Source: Actinorhabdospora filicis (GTDB lineage Bacteria > Actinomycetota > Actinomycetes > Mycobacteriales > Micromonosporaceae). From it: a stretch of DNA of 64,000 bases. The translations under genes and the position numbers were made by a program. Each line of letters begins with the position of its first letter. Position 1 is the stretch's first letter. The notes beneath the pieces were generated by a model. The model was not told where the DNA came from, searched no databases, and was given only the letters and a program-made list of their open reading frames with translations. The DNA is taken from positions 1,149,379 through 1,213,378 of the forward strand of contig NZ_BSTX01000002.1 of the NCBI RefSeq assembly GCF_030269765.1. The letters run 5' to 3'. Positions 47,906-60,499 of this stretch are shown here, piece after piece.

Positions 47906-48403
47906 TCAGGCGGCCTTGGTGATCTTGCCGTCGGCGACGGTGACCTTGACCTCGGTGAGCCCGGTCGTGGCCGGGCCGCTGATCCGCGAGCCGTCCTCCA
48001 CCTTGAACTTCGACTGGTGGAACGGGCACGTGATCACGCCGTCCTTGGGCGCGTCGACGGGGTTGTGCATGTGCGGGCAGGAGCGGCTGTAGGCCTTCAC
48101 CACGCCCTGGGTGGGCTGGACGATCACGAGGTCGCCGACCGTGATGCCACCGCCGACGGGGACCTCGGCGAGGGTGGCCAGCGGCCCGGCGGGCTGGCTG
48201 CCGCTGGTGCTCCCGGGGGTGTTGGTCTTGGCGTCTCCGCCGTCCTTGGCGCCGTCGCCGGAGCCGGTGCCGCAGGCGGCCAGCACCGCGGCGATCGCGG
48301 CGACGCCGGTGCCGCACAGGAGCTGGCGGCGGGAGGAGCGCAGGACCTCACCGGCCAGGGCGCGGTGCGACTCGTCTTCCGCGGACTTCTGTTGATGCGT
48401 CAT
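47906..48403 (-). CDS. Secreted Rieske [2Fe-2S] protein (Tat/lipoprotein)
   Basis: 165 aa. N-terminal twin-Arg signal (SSRRQLLCGTG) followed by a lipobox-like LAAC and a Gly/Ser/Thr-rich linker, so probably Tat-exported and perhaps lipid-anchored. The Rieske ligands are C-P-H in SCPHMHNPVD and C-P-F-H in TCPFHQSKFKVEDGS. Redox partner unknown; such proteins commonly sit near uvrC/uvrA in actinobacteria. TACCCT lies 6 nt before the ATG. Confidence 0.93.
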   Translation of the reverse strand: MTHQQKSAEDESHRALAGEVLRSSRRQLLCGTGVAAIAAVLAACGTGSGDGAKDGGDAKTNTPGSTSGSQPAGPLATLAEVPVGGGITVGDLVIVQPTQGVVKAYSRSCPHMHNPVDAPKDGVITCPFHQSKFKVEDGSRISGPATTGLTEVKVTVADGKITKAA

Positions 48404-48409
48404 CAGAGC

Positions 48410-48415
48410 AGGGTA
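48410..48415 (-). promoter_or_regulatory. -10 box of the secreted Rieske gene (leaderless)
   Basis: TACCCT on the minus strand, 6 nt upstream of ATG 48403. Confidence 0.5.
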
Positions 48416-48490
48416 GCCAGCCGGTGACGGCCTGGCCAGGGCAGCACGCCGCCCTTTCAGCCGGTCTTCAGGAAGCGCGCGCGACGATAC

Positions 48491-48536
48491 GGGCGCCGGC
48501 GCCGGCCTCCTGCGCGGGAGTCCGGCGTCGGCGCCC
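48491..48536 (-). terminator. Terminator of uvrA
   Basis: 15-bp stem (48491-48505 and 48522-48536) with one wobble, continued by an inner 4-bp stem in the loop; 9 bp past the uvrA stop. Confidence 0.78.
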
Positions 48537-48544
48537 GGCCGCGG

Positions 48545-51550
<3,006 letters not shown>

Positions 51551-51556
51551 GCGCGC

Positions 51557-51562
51557 ACCCTA
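51557..51562 (-). promoter_or_regulatory. -10 box of uvrA (leaderless)
   Basis: TAGGGT on the minus strand, 6 nt upstream of GTG 51550. Confidence 0.5.
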
Positions 51563-51620
51563 TCGGTGGGGTCTGACAAAACCGTGTAAGCGCAGCTCAC
51601 CCACTCGACACTACGACGCC

Positions 51621-51647
51621 GGGAGCCCGCACGCTAAGCGGGCTCCC
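51621..51647 (-). terminator. Terminator of rsgA
   Basis: Perfect 10-bp inverted repeat (51621-51630 and 51638-51647), 7-nt loop, 24 bp past the rsgA stop. Confidence 0.78.
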
Positions 51648-51671
51648 ACGCGCGGGGGTGCGATTCCCGCC

Positions 51672-52745
<1,074 letters not shown>

Positions 52746-52969
52746 GATTCAGGCAGCACCTTCAGAACAAGTGTCCGCGCTGCCTCAGATACCCGGCGCG
52801 GCGGACACGAATGGGGATGGGTCCGGCACCGTGCGCAAACACCGCCACGGGCTCGGACATCGACTTGCCGAATCGCGCACCGGACACCTCCTCTCACTGC
52901 TCGCGCGTCACGGTGAAGTTAAGACCAAGGGGTCGTGCTTGGCAAGCCGGTTTGCGGGAGGATTCCGCC

Positions 52970-53623
52970 ATGACCTCCTACACCGGCTCCGTTACCCCGA
53001 ACGGCCCCGCCTCCACCCGCGATCTGGGACGGCTGTCCATCACCAAGATCTCCGTGGGCCCCATGGACAACAACGCCTACCTCTTGCGCTGCCACGACAC
53101 CGGCGACCAGGTCCTCATCGACGCCGCCAACGACGCCGACCGCCTCGTGGCGCTGATCGGCTCGGCCGGACTGTCCTCGGTGGTCACCACCCACCGCCAC
53201 CGCGACCACTGGCAGGCCCTGGAGAAACTGGTCACCGCCACCTCGGCGGTGTCCTACGCCCATGAGCTGGACGCCCCCGAACTGCCCGTGGTCGACCGCA
53301 CCCTCGTCGACGGCGACACCATCGCCTGCGGACGCAGCGCGCTGGAGGTGATCCACCTCGACGGCCACACCCCCGGATCGGTGGCGCTGATGTACGAGGA
53401 GCCCGGCGGCATCGCCCATGTGTTCACCGGCGACTCCCTGTTCCCCGGCGGTGTCGGCGGGACCGCCGGGCGCGAGGCCTTCGAGCGGCTGTTCACCGAC
53501 GTGCGCGCAAAGCTCTTCGACCGGCTGCCCGACTCCACCTGGATCTACCCCGGCCACGGGAAGGACACCACCCTCGGCGCCGAGCGGCCCGCCCTGGACG
53601 AATGGTGGGCCCGCGGCTGGTGA
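52970..53623 (+). CDS. MBL-fold metallo-hydrolase (glyoxalase II-like)
   Basis: 217 aa. Zinc motif THRHRDHW (HxHxDH), later His in HLDGHTPGSVALM and Asp in FTGDSLFPGGVGG, last His in YPGHGKDT: a complete dinuclear site of the hydroxyacylglutathione-hydrolase type. In a mycothiol organism the substrate may be a mycothiol thioester (inference). ATG 52970 has GGGAGG 8 nt upstream. Confidence 0.93.
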   Translation: MTSYTGSVTPNGPASTRDLGRLSITKISVGPMDNNAYLLRCHDTGDQVLIDAANDADRLVALIGSAGLSSVVTTHRHRDHWQALEKLVTATSAVSYAHELDAPELPVVDRTLVDGDTIACGRSALEVIHLDGHTPGSVALMYEEPGGIAHVFTGDSLFPGGVGGTAGREAFERLFTDVRAKLFDRLPDSTWIYPGHGKDTTLGAERPALDEWWARGW

Positions 53624-53795
53624 CCGGGACCCCGGGGAGCGCGTGTGGCGCTCCCCACCCTCACCGCCCCCACCAGCCCCACAGAACCCACCAGAACGCG
53701 TCGACGCAGGTCAGAGACGCGCACGTGACCGGGTTAACGGCACAATAAGCCGGGCCGCCGCGATCTCGCCGCCGGCCGTAAGGGACGATAAGAGC

Positions 53796-55655
53796 ATGGC
53801 CCTTCGTTCCGACCTACGCAACGTCGCGATCATCGCGCACGTCGACCACGGCAAGACCACCCTCGTTGACGCCATGCTCAAGCAAGGCGGCGCGTTCCGC
53901 CAGGGCGCCAACGTCGACGACCGGGTGATGGACTCGATGGACCTGGAACGCGAAAAGGGCATCACCATCCTCGCCAAGAACACCGGTGTCCACTACACCG
54001 GCCCCGACGGCGAGTCGGTCACGATCAACATCATCGACACCCCCGGCCACGCCGACTTCGGCGGTGAGGTCGAACGAGGCCTGACCATGGTCGACGGCGT
54101 CGTCCTGCTCGTCGACGCCTCCGAGGGACCCCTCCCGCAGACCCGGTTCGTCCTCCGCAAGGCCCTGGCCGCCAAGCTGCCGATCGTCCTCGTCATCAAC
54201 AAGGTCGACCGCTCCGACGCGCGCATCAAGGAGGTCGTCGACGAGACCTACGAGCTCTTCCTCGACCTCGACGCCGACGAGTCCCAGATCGACTTCCCGA
54301 TCATCTACGCCTGCGCCCGCGACGGCATCGCGACCCTTGAGATGCCCGCCGACGGGACCGTCCCCACCGACTCCGACAGCCTCGAACCGCTGTTCCGGAC
54401 GCTCCTGGAGACCATCCCCGCCCCCTCCTACGAGGAGGGCGCGCCCCTGCAGGCGCACGTCACCAACCTCGACGCCTCCCCCTTCCTGGGCCGCCTGGCG
54501 CTGTGCCGCGTCCACCAGGGCACCATCACCAAGGGCCAGACGGTGGCCTGGTGCCGCACCGACGGCAACGTCGAGCGCGCCCGCGTCGTCGAGCTGCTGA
54601 TGACCGACGGCCTGGAGCGCAAGCCCGCCACCGAGGCCGGGCCCGGCGACATCATCGCCGTGGCCGGGTTCCCCGACATCATGATCGGCGAGACCCTCGC
54701 CGACCTGGAGAACCCCGTCGCGCTGCCGCTGATCACCGTCGACGAGCCCGCCATCTCCATGACCCTGGGCACCAACACCTCCCCCCTCACCGGCAAGGTG
54801 AAGGGCGCCAAGGTCACCGCCCGCATGGTCAAGGACCGCCTCGACAAGGAACTCGTCGGCAACGTGTCCCTGCGGATCCTGGACACCGAGCGCCCCGACG
54901 CCTGGGAGGTCCAGGGCCGCGGCGAGCTCGCGCTGGCCATCCTGGTCGAGCAGATGCGCCGGGAGAACTACGAGCTGACCGTCGGCAAGCCGCAGGTGGT
55001 CACCAAGGACATCGACGGCAAGAAGCACGAGCCCGTCGAGCGCCTGACCATCGACGCCCCCGACGAGTACCTGGGCGCCATCACCCAGCTCCTGGCCACC
55101 CGCAAGGGCCGCATGGAGCAGCTGGTCAACCACGGCACCGGCTGGATCCGCATGGAGTGGCTGGTCCCGGCGCGCGGCCTGATCGGCTTCCGCACCGAGT
55201 TCCTGACCGAGACCCGCGGCACCGGCATCGCCCACCACGTGTTCGAGAAGTACGAGCCGTGGTTCGGCGAGCTGCGCACCCGCCAGAACGGCTCCCTCAT
55301 CGCCGACCGCACCGGTGTGGCCACCAGCTACGCCATGTTCAACATCCAGGAGCGCGGCACCCTGTTCGTGGAGCCGGGCACCGAGGTCTACGAGGGCATG
55401 CTGGTCGGTGAGAACTCGCGCCAGGACGACATGGACGTGAACATCACCAAGGAGAAGAAGCTCACCAACGTGCGCTCCTCCACCGGTGAGGAGCTGGAGC
55501 GGCTCATCCCGCCGCGCAAGCTGTCCCTGGAGCAGGCCCTGGAGTTCTGCCGCGAGGACGAGTGCGTGGAGGTCACCCCGGCCGCCATCCGCATCCGCAA
55601 GGTGATCCTGGACCAGGCGATGCGCGGCCGCGCCCGCCGTCTGGGCGCCCGCTAG
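53796..55655 (+). CDS. typA: TypA/BipA, ribosome-associated translational GTPase
   Basis: 619 aa. G1 [15 protein letters not shown]2 region [14 protein letters not shown]3 [16 protein letters not shown]4 [10 protein letters not shown]. The BipA-specific C-terminus includes [18 protein letters not shown] and [13 protein letters not shown]. It assists 50S assembly and stress growth in other bacteria. ATG 53796 follows an AGGGA element at 10 nt. Ends in a strong terminator. Confidence 0.97.
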   Translation: MALRSDLRNVAIIAHVDHGKTTLVDAMLKQGGAFRQGANVDDRVMDSMDLEREKGITILAKNTGVHYTGPDGESVTINIIDTPGHADFGGEVERGLTMVDGVVLLVDASEGPLPQTRFVLRKALAAKLPIVLVINKVDRSDARIKEVVDETYELFLDLDADESQIDFPIIYACARDGIATLEMPADGTVPTDSDSLEPLFRTLLETIPAPSYEEGAPLQAHVTNLDASPFLGRLALCRVHQGTITKGQTVAWCRTDGNVERARVVELLMTDGLERKPATEAGPGDIIAVAGFPDIMIGETLADLENPVALPLITVDEPAISMTLGTNTSPLTGKVKGAKVTARMVKDRLDKELVGNVSLRILDTERPDAWEVQGRGELALAILVEQMRRENYELTVGKPQVVTKDIDGKKHEPVERLTIDAPDEYLGAITQLLATRKGRMEQLVNHGTGWIRMEWLVPARGLIGFRTEFLTETRGTGIAHHVFEKYEPWFGELRTRQNGSLIADRTGVATSYAMFNIQERGTLFVEPGTEVYEGMLVGENSRQDDMDVNITKEKKLTNVRSSTGEELERLIPPRKLSLEQALEFCREDECVEVTPAAIRIRKVILDQAMRGRARRLGAR

Positions 55656-55671
55656 ACACGATCGACCTGAG

Positions 55672-55700
55672 GGCCGCCGCGATCACTCGCGGCGGCCTTT
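55672..55700. terminator. Bidirectional terminator between typA and the phosphotransferase
   Basis: Perfect 11-bp inverted repeat (55672-55682 and 55687-55697), 4-nt loop, then TTT on the plus strand; 16 bp past typA and next to the convergent stop at 55703. Confidence 0.9.
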
Positions 55701-55702
55701 CG

Positions 55703-56578
55703 TCACACCGGGCCCAGTTCACGCCACGGGGACGGCGCGCCCAGCGCGAACAGCCGCAGCAACTCCGCCACCCGGTTGCCCGGCTGGGCGCTCCAGTGCC
55801 GCGCGCCCAGGTCCGGCGGCGTCGGGAAGCGCCCCACCGCCCAGTGCAGGTGCACGCGCAGGACCCGCGCGGCGAAGGCGAACGGCTCGGCCGGGCGGTA
55901 GCCGTCCAGGACGTAGGGCAGCGCCACCGGCGGCACCTTCGCCAGGTCGGCCGCCGGATCCCCCGCGCACGCGTCACCCCAGTCCAGCAACCCCGTCACC
56001 CGCCCGTCCCGCGCGAGGGTGTTGGCCGGGCCGGCGTCACCGTGCAGCAGGCACCGCCCGGCGGCGGTCCCGCCGAGCTCGCCGAGCCGGTCCAGCCAGG
56101 CCGCCAGCCAGTCGGCGGTCTGGGCGCCGAGCCGTCCCGAGCGGGTCAGCCATCCGGTGAGGCGGGTGGGGTCCCCGGCGTCGAAGGCGGGCACGCCCGG
56201 CGGGACGGTGGCGTGCGCGTGCAGCCGGGCCAGGACGGCGCCCAGGTCGCGGTAGGCCGCTCCCCTGGCGTCGCCCTCGGGACGCTCCGGCAGCGGCGGC
56301 GCCTCGCCGGGCACGCGCCGCTGGAGCATGTAGGGCACGCCGTCGAGCTCACCGGCGTCGACGATCTCGGGCACCGGGACGCCCGCGCGCCCGGCCGCCG
56401 GGATCACCGCCGCCTCCTTGCGCAGGTCGTCGCCGAAGCCCTCGCGGGCCACCCGCACCACGAGGTCGCCGCCCACGAAGTGGACGTGGTTGGCCACCCC
56501 CTGCACGGGCGCGGCCACCGCTTCGGCGGCGGTGAATCCGTGCCGGCGGGCCAGCTCGGCCAGCGTCGTCGCCGTCAT
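55703..56578 (-). CDS. Aminoglycoside phosphotransferase (APH)-family kinase
   Basis: 291 aa protein-kinase-like small-molecule kinase: HVHFVGGDLVVRVAREG (ATP-binding Lys replaced by Arg-type VVRV), catalytic loop LLHGDAGPANTLARDG (Asp, Asn), metal site GLLDWGDACAGDPAADLA. Substrate unknown; most family members are not drug-resistance enzymes. Its ATG overlaps the stop of the preceding kinase gene by 4 nt. Confidence 0.9.
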   Translation of the reverse strand: MTATTLAELARRHGFTAAEAVAAPVQGVANHVHFVGGDLVVRVAREGFGDDLRKEAAVIPAAGRAGVPVPEIVDAGELDGVPYMLQRRVPGEAPPLPERPEGDARGAAYRDLGAVLARLHAHATVPPGVPAFDAGDPTRLTGWLTRSGRLGAQTADWLAAWLDRLGELGGTAAGRCLLHGDAGPANTLARDGRVTGLLDWGDACAGDPAADLAKVPPVALPYVLDGYRPAEPFAFAARVLRVHLHWAVGRFPTPPDLGARHWSAQPGNRVAELLRLFALGAPSPWRELGPV

Positions 56579-57492
56579 CGCGCCAGCAGCACCCGCGCGA
56601 TGAGCATCTGCGGTTCCTCCAGGCGGTCCTCGCCGTCCTCGACCGTCCACAGCGAGTTCTGCAGGACCCGCCCCAGGGTCCAGCCCGCCGCGCGGTCGCG
56701 GTCGATGGCGAGGGCGCCGGTGATGGCGTCGAAGCGGCGCAGCAGCGCCTTGGCGGGATCGCCGGCGCCGGTGATCTCGCTCCAGCGGTTGTGCAGGGCG
56801 GGCAGGATGTCGAAGCCGGGGTCGCCGGCGAGGGGCTTGGGGTCGATGGCCAGCCACTCGCCGCGGCCGGTGCCGGGCAGCGGGGCCAGGACATTGTCGT
56901 AGTGCAGGTCCCAGTGCAGCAGCCGGTCGCCGGGCTCGCCCACGAGTTCGGCGACGGCGTCGGCGCAGGTCCTCAGCAGCGCCTTCTCATCCTCGTCGGC
57001 CATGGCGGCCAGGGTCTTGGGGACGTCGGCCAGCATCTGGGCGGCGATGTCGGCGAGCGTGCGCAGTCCCTCCGGGGCCTTGTGCGCGGTGAGGGAGGCC
57101 AGGAGCCCGCCGATGACCTCGGCGGCGGCCCCGGAGTCGGCCAGCTTCGACAGCGGGCGGGTGGCGTCGAGGGCCTCCAGCAGCAGGACGCCGGTGGCGG
57201 GGTCCTCGTCCAGGAGGCGGACGCTGTCACGCCCGTCCCAGGCGCGCAGGCCGATCGCCTCGCCGATGTTCTCCTCGTCGACGGGCTGGAACTTCAGGTA
57301 GGCGCGGGTGCCGTCGGCGCGCCGGACGGGCTGGAGGAAGGAGGCGATCCCGCCCTCGACGTGCCCCTCGGCGGGACGCAGGTCCCATTCGGCGAGGTAG
57401 CGCTCGTGGAGGGCGGGCAGGGAGGCGAGCCAGGAACGGCCCTCCTCGTCGCGTCCGCGCGTGTCGAGGAGGGCCGTGGGGATCGTCAGCAT
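56575..57492 (-). CDS. Aminoglycoside 6-phosphotransferase / hydroxyurea-kinase-like protein
   Basis: 305 aa APH(6)/hydroxyurea phosphotransferase family: RAYLKFQPVDEENIGEAIGL (Lys-Glu pair), VLLLEALDATRPLS, LLHWDLHYDNVLAPL catalytic loop, AIDPKPLAGDPGFDILPALHN metal loop. Related to streptomycin 6-kinases; the actual substrate is not predictable. CATGAT lies 6 nt before ATG 57492. Coupled to the second kinase. Confidence 0.92.
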   Translation of the reverse strand: MLTIPTALLDTRGRDEEGRSWLASLPALHERYLAEWDLRPAEGHVEGGIASFLQPVRRADGTRAYLKFQPVDEENIGEAIGLRAWDGRDSVRLLDEDPATGVLLLEALDATRPLSKLADSGAAAEVIGGLLASLTAHKAPEGLRTLADIAAQMLADVPKTLAAMADEDEKALLRTCADAVAELVGEPGDRLLHWDLHYDNVLAPLPGTGRGEWLAIDPKPLAGDPGFDILPALHNRWSEITGAGDPAKALLRRFDAITGALAIDRDRAAGWTLGRVLQNSLWTVEDGEDRLEEPQMLIARVLLAR

Positions 57493-57498
57493 CAGACG

Positions 57499-57504
57499 AT
57501 CATG
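57499..57504 (-). promoter_or_regulatory. -10 box of the kinase pair (leaderless)
   Basis: CATGAT on the minus strand, 6 nt upstream of ATG 57492. Confidence 0.4.
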
Positions 57505-57512
57505 CGGGTCGG

Positions 57513-59693
57513 TCAGACCCCGGCGCCAACGGTTTCCCGCCGTTCGGCCGGTTTGGCCAGTTTCTCGCCCTCCACGTCCACGTTCGGCAGAATCCGGTCG
57601 AGCCAGCGCGGCAGCCACCAGGCGGCCTTGCCGAGCAGCGCCATCAGGGCCGGGACGATGGTCATGCGGACCACGAACGCGTCGACGAGGACGCCGAAGG
57701 CCAGCGCGAAGCCGATGGAGCGGATCAGGTCCTGGTCGGCGAAGATGAACCCGCCGAAGACGCTGATCATGATGACCGCGGCGGCGACCACGACCCGTGC
57801 TCCGTGCCGGAAGCCGGTGACGACGGCGTCGCGGGGCGCGGCTCCGTGGACGTAGTCCTCGCGCATGCGGGTGACCAGGAAGACCTGGTAGTCCATGGCG
57901 AGCCCGAAGAGGATGCCGATGAGCAGGATCGGCAGCAGGCTCATGATCGGGCCGGTTTCCTCCACGCCGAACAGGAAGTCCAGCCAGCCCCACTGGAAGA
58001 CCGCGACGACCGCGCCGAAGGTGGCCGCCACGCTCAGGAGGAAGCCGAGGGTGGCCTTGAGCGGCACCAGGACGGAGCGGAAGACCAGCATGAGCAGCAG
58101 GAACGCCAGGCCGACCACGATCGCCAGGTAGGGGATCAGCGCGTCGGACATCTTCTGTGAGAGGTCGATGTTCATCGCGGTGAGGCCGGTGAGGGTGACC
58201 TGGGCGCCGGTGGCGTCCTCGATGCCGTCGCGGACGTCGCGGATGGCGTGGACGAGGTCGGTGGTCTCCTCGGCGGTGGGCGCCGAGGCGGGGATGACGG
58301 TGAGCAGGAAGGTGTGGCCGTCGGGCGCCGGGGTGGGCGGGCTGACGAACAGGGTGCCGTCGACGGCGTCGACGTCGGTGCCCACGCGCTTGGCGGTGGC
58401 CATCGGGTCGGCGGAGCCCTCGGCGTCGACGACGACGGTGAGGGGGCCGTTCACGCCGGGACCGAAGCCCGCGGCGATCATGTCGTAGGCCTTGCGCTGG
58501 GTGGTGTCGGAGGCGGCCATGCCGTCGTCGGGCAGGCCCAGGCGCAGGTCGGCGGCGGGCACGGCGAGCGCGCCCAGGCCCAGGAGGGCCACGATCAGCA
58601 CCGGGACGCGGAAGCGGACGGTGAAGCGCGCCCACTTCTCCCCCATGGGGACGCGGGTGACGGCGGCGGGGGTGACGCGGTCGCGGCGGCCGAGGACCTT
58701 CCGCCCGGCCAGGCCGAGCAGCGCCGGGAGCAGGGTGAGGGCGACCAGGACGGCGATGGCGACGGTGGCCGCGGCGGCCAGGCCCATCGCGCCCAGCATG
58801 GGGATGCCGATGACGGTGAGGCCCGCCAGGGCGATGATCACGGTGAGGCCGGCGAAGACGACGGCCGAACCGGCGGTGCCGACGGCGTGGCCCGCGGCTT
58901 CCGGCCCGTCTCCCCGCACGCGCAGTTCGTGGCGGAAGCGGGAGACGATGAACAGCGCGTAGTCGATGCCGACGGCCAGGCCGAGCATCATCGCCAGGAT
59001 GCTGGTGTTGGAGTCGAGGTCGAGGAAGCCGGAGGCGGTGGTGATGCCCAGGACGCCGACGCCGACGCCGATGAGGGCGGTCAGCAGGGGCATTCCGGCG
59101 GCGGCGAGGGAGCCGAAGGTGATCAGCATGACCACCGCGGCCACGCCGACGCCGATGACCTCGGTGATGCCGGTCTGGGGCATGCCCATGAGCGCGTCGC
59201 CGCCGATCTCGACGGTGAGGCCCGCGTCGCGGGCGGGGGCTCCGACGGCCTTGAGGGCGTCGCGGTCGGTCTCCTCCAGCGCGAAGCCCTGGACGTCGTA
59301 GCCGACCTGGGCGTAGGCGTAGCGGCCGTCCGGGGAGACGCTGCCCATCGTGTAGGGGTCGGCGACGGGCCCGGCCTTGGGGAGGTCGTTCAGCTGGCCG
59401 ACGGTGGCCATGACGGCCGACTTGGCGGGCTCGGCCCGCAGGTCGCCGCCCTCGGGGGCGGCGAAGACCACGAGGGCGCGGCCGTTGCCCAGGCCCGCCT
59501 CGGGGAAGGTCTCCTTGAGGTGGTCGATGGCCTCCTGCGACTCCGTGCCCGGGATGCCCACCGTGTTGCCGGTCTGCCCCGCGAGGGTCGCCGCGCCGAC
59601 GCCGGCGCCGGCCAGCACGACCAGCCAGATGGCCAGGACCAGCCACCGCCTGCGGTAGGAGAACCGGCCGAGCCGGTAGAGGAATGTCGCCAC
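57513..59693 (-). CDS. MMPL-family RND transporter
   Basis: 726 aa with about twelve membrane helices in two halves. The proton-relay Asp-Tyr motifs are present in both: AVGIDYALFIVSRFRHE and FGLAMDYQVFLVTRMRED. Large extracytoplasmic loops follow TM1 and TM7. The family exports lipids or hydrophobic compounds. GTG 59693 with GGAG upstream. Divergent from the TetR gene across a double operator, so probably repressed by it. Confidence 0.96.
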   Translation of the reverse strand: MATFLYRLGRFSYRRRWLVLAIWLVVLAGAGVGAATLAGQTGNTVGIPGTESQEAIDHLKETFPEAGLGNGRALVVFAAPEGGDLRAEPAKSAVMATVGQLNDLPKAGPVADPYTMGSVSPDGRYAYAQVGYDVQGFALEETDRDALKAVGAPARDAGLTVEIGGDALMGMPQTGITEVIGVGVAAVVMLITFGSLAAAGMPLLTALIGVGVGVLGITTASGFLDLDSNTSILAMMLGLAVGIDYALFIVSRFRHELRVRGDGPEAAGHAVGTAGSAVVFAGLTVIIALAGLTVIGIPMLGAMGLAAAATVAIAVLVALTLLPALLGLAGRKVLGRRDRVTPAAVTRVPMGEKWARFTVRFRVPVLIVALLGLGALAVPAADLRLGLPDDGMAASDTTQRKAYDMIAAGFGPGVNGPLTVVVDAEGSADPMATAKRVGTDVDAVDGTLFVSPPTPAPDGHTFLLTVIPASAPTAEETTDLVHAIRDVRDGIEDATGAQVTLTGLTAMNIDLSQKMSDALIPYLAIVVGLAFLLLMLVFRSVLVPLKATLGFLLSVAATFGAVVAVFQWGWLDFLFGVEETGPIMSLLPILLIGILFGLAMDYQVFLVTRMREDYVHGAAPRDAVVTGFRHGARVVVAAAVIMISVFGGFIFADQDLIRSIGFALAFGVLVDAFVVRMTIVPALMALLGKAAWWLPRWLDRILPNVDVEGEKLAKPAERRETVGAGV

Positions 59694-59752
59694 GGAAGTT
59701 CGCTCCAGCCTGTGCGGACGGCGCCCCTGTCGAGCGCCGGGACAGCCCCGAA

Positions 59753-59793
59753 ACTAGCCGATCGGCAAGGTGGCTCCAAGCCGATCGGCTAGT
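59753..59793. promoter_or_regulatory. Double operator for the TetR repressor
   Basis: 14-bp arms (59753-59766 and 59780-59793) form a perfect inverted repeat. Each arm contains the full palindrome GCCGATCGGC; their centres are 23 bp apart, about two helical turns. It sits between the exporter and tetR-type starts. Confidence 0.78.
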
Positions 59794-59806
59794 GATCAGC
59801 CTTACA

Positions 59807-59829
59807 ATCGGCAAGGAGTAGCCTTGCCG
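59807..59829. promoter_or_regulatory. Additional dyad upstream of the TetR gene
   Basis: Inverted repeat CGGCAAGG-5 nt-CCTTGCCG (59809-59816, 59822-59829). The 10-mer ATCGGCAAGG at 59807-59816 repeats 59761-59770 in the first operator. Confidence 0.45.
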
Positions 59830-59873
59830 TTCGACAGGTGTTCACGCCTGTGTGCCCAGCGTGATGAGGAAGA

Positions 59874-60452
59874 ATGACGGCCATGGCGAAGGACGACGAC
59901 GTCCGGGAGAGCACCCGGGAGCGGCTGCTTAAATGCGCCCGCCAGCTGTTCGCGATGCACAGCTTCGCCGGGACCTCGCTGCAGATGATCGCCGACCGCA
60001 TCGGCGTCACCAAGGCCGCCGTCTACCACCACTTCAAGACCCGCGACGAGATCCTCGACGCCGTCATCAAGCCCGCCATCGGCGAGCTCATCACCCTCAT
60101 CGACGAGGCGGAGAAGCTGCGCGGCCACCACGCCCGCGCCGAGGCCATGATCACCGGATTCGCCGGGCTCGCCGTCAAGCACCGCGACCTCATCACCCTC
60201 ATGAGCGCCGACCCCGGCGTCATCAGCGTCCTCGGCCAGCGCGAGGACTTCGGCGAGCTCCTCTACCGCCCGCTGCTCCTGCTCGCCCGCGACTCCGAGG
60301 ATCCCGTCGAGCGCATCCGCGCCAACGCCGTCATGGCCTGCCTGGCCACCACCGCCGCCTCGATCCTCCTCGACGACGTCGACGGCGAGACCATGCGCAC
60401 CACCCTCATCGACGTCGGCCACCGCATCCTGGGCCTGCGCCGCAGACGGTGA
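59874..60452 (+). CDS. TetR-family transcriptional regulator
   Basis: 192 aa. N-terminal HTH: ESTRERLLKCARQLFAMHSF, GTSLQMIADRIGVTKAAVYHHF, KTRDEILDAVI. The helical C-terminal ligand domain is not assignable. Its position opposite the MMPL exporter and the strong dyads between them indicate a local repressor of exporter and self. ATG 59874 or 59883. Confidence 0.94.
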   Translation: MTAMAKDDDVRESTRERLLKCARQLFAMHSFAGTSLQMIADRIGVTKAAVYHHFKTRDEILDAVIKPAIGELITLIDEAEKLRGHHARAEAMITGFAGLAVKHRDLITLMSADPGVISVLGQREDFGELLYRPLLLLARDSEDPVERIRANAVMACLATTAASILLDDVDGETMRTTLIDVGHRILGLRRRR

Positions 60453-60487
60453 TCCACCGGCCGCTCGCCGGTGTCGGCGGTCCACTG

Positions 60488-60493
60488 TAGGGT
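60488..60493 (+). promoter_or_regulatory. -10 box of the beta-lactamase-like gene (leaderless)
   Basis: TAGGGT, 6 nt upstream of ATG 60500. Confidence 0.5.
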
Positions 60494-60499
60494 CGCCGC

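Noticed and set aside
51551-51600. LexA/SOS box before uvrA
   Set aside because: Looked for a GAAC-N4-GTTC type dyad; none is present, only the TAGGGT -10 and a weak upstream T run.
52770-52808. 8-bp inverted repeat between rsgA and the MBL gene
   Set aside because: GTGTCCGC...GCGGACAC arms are separated by more than 20 nt with no supporting context; could be chance at this GC content.
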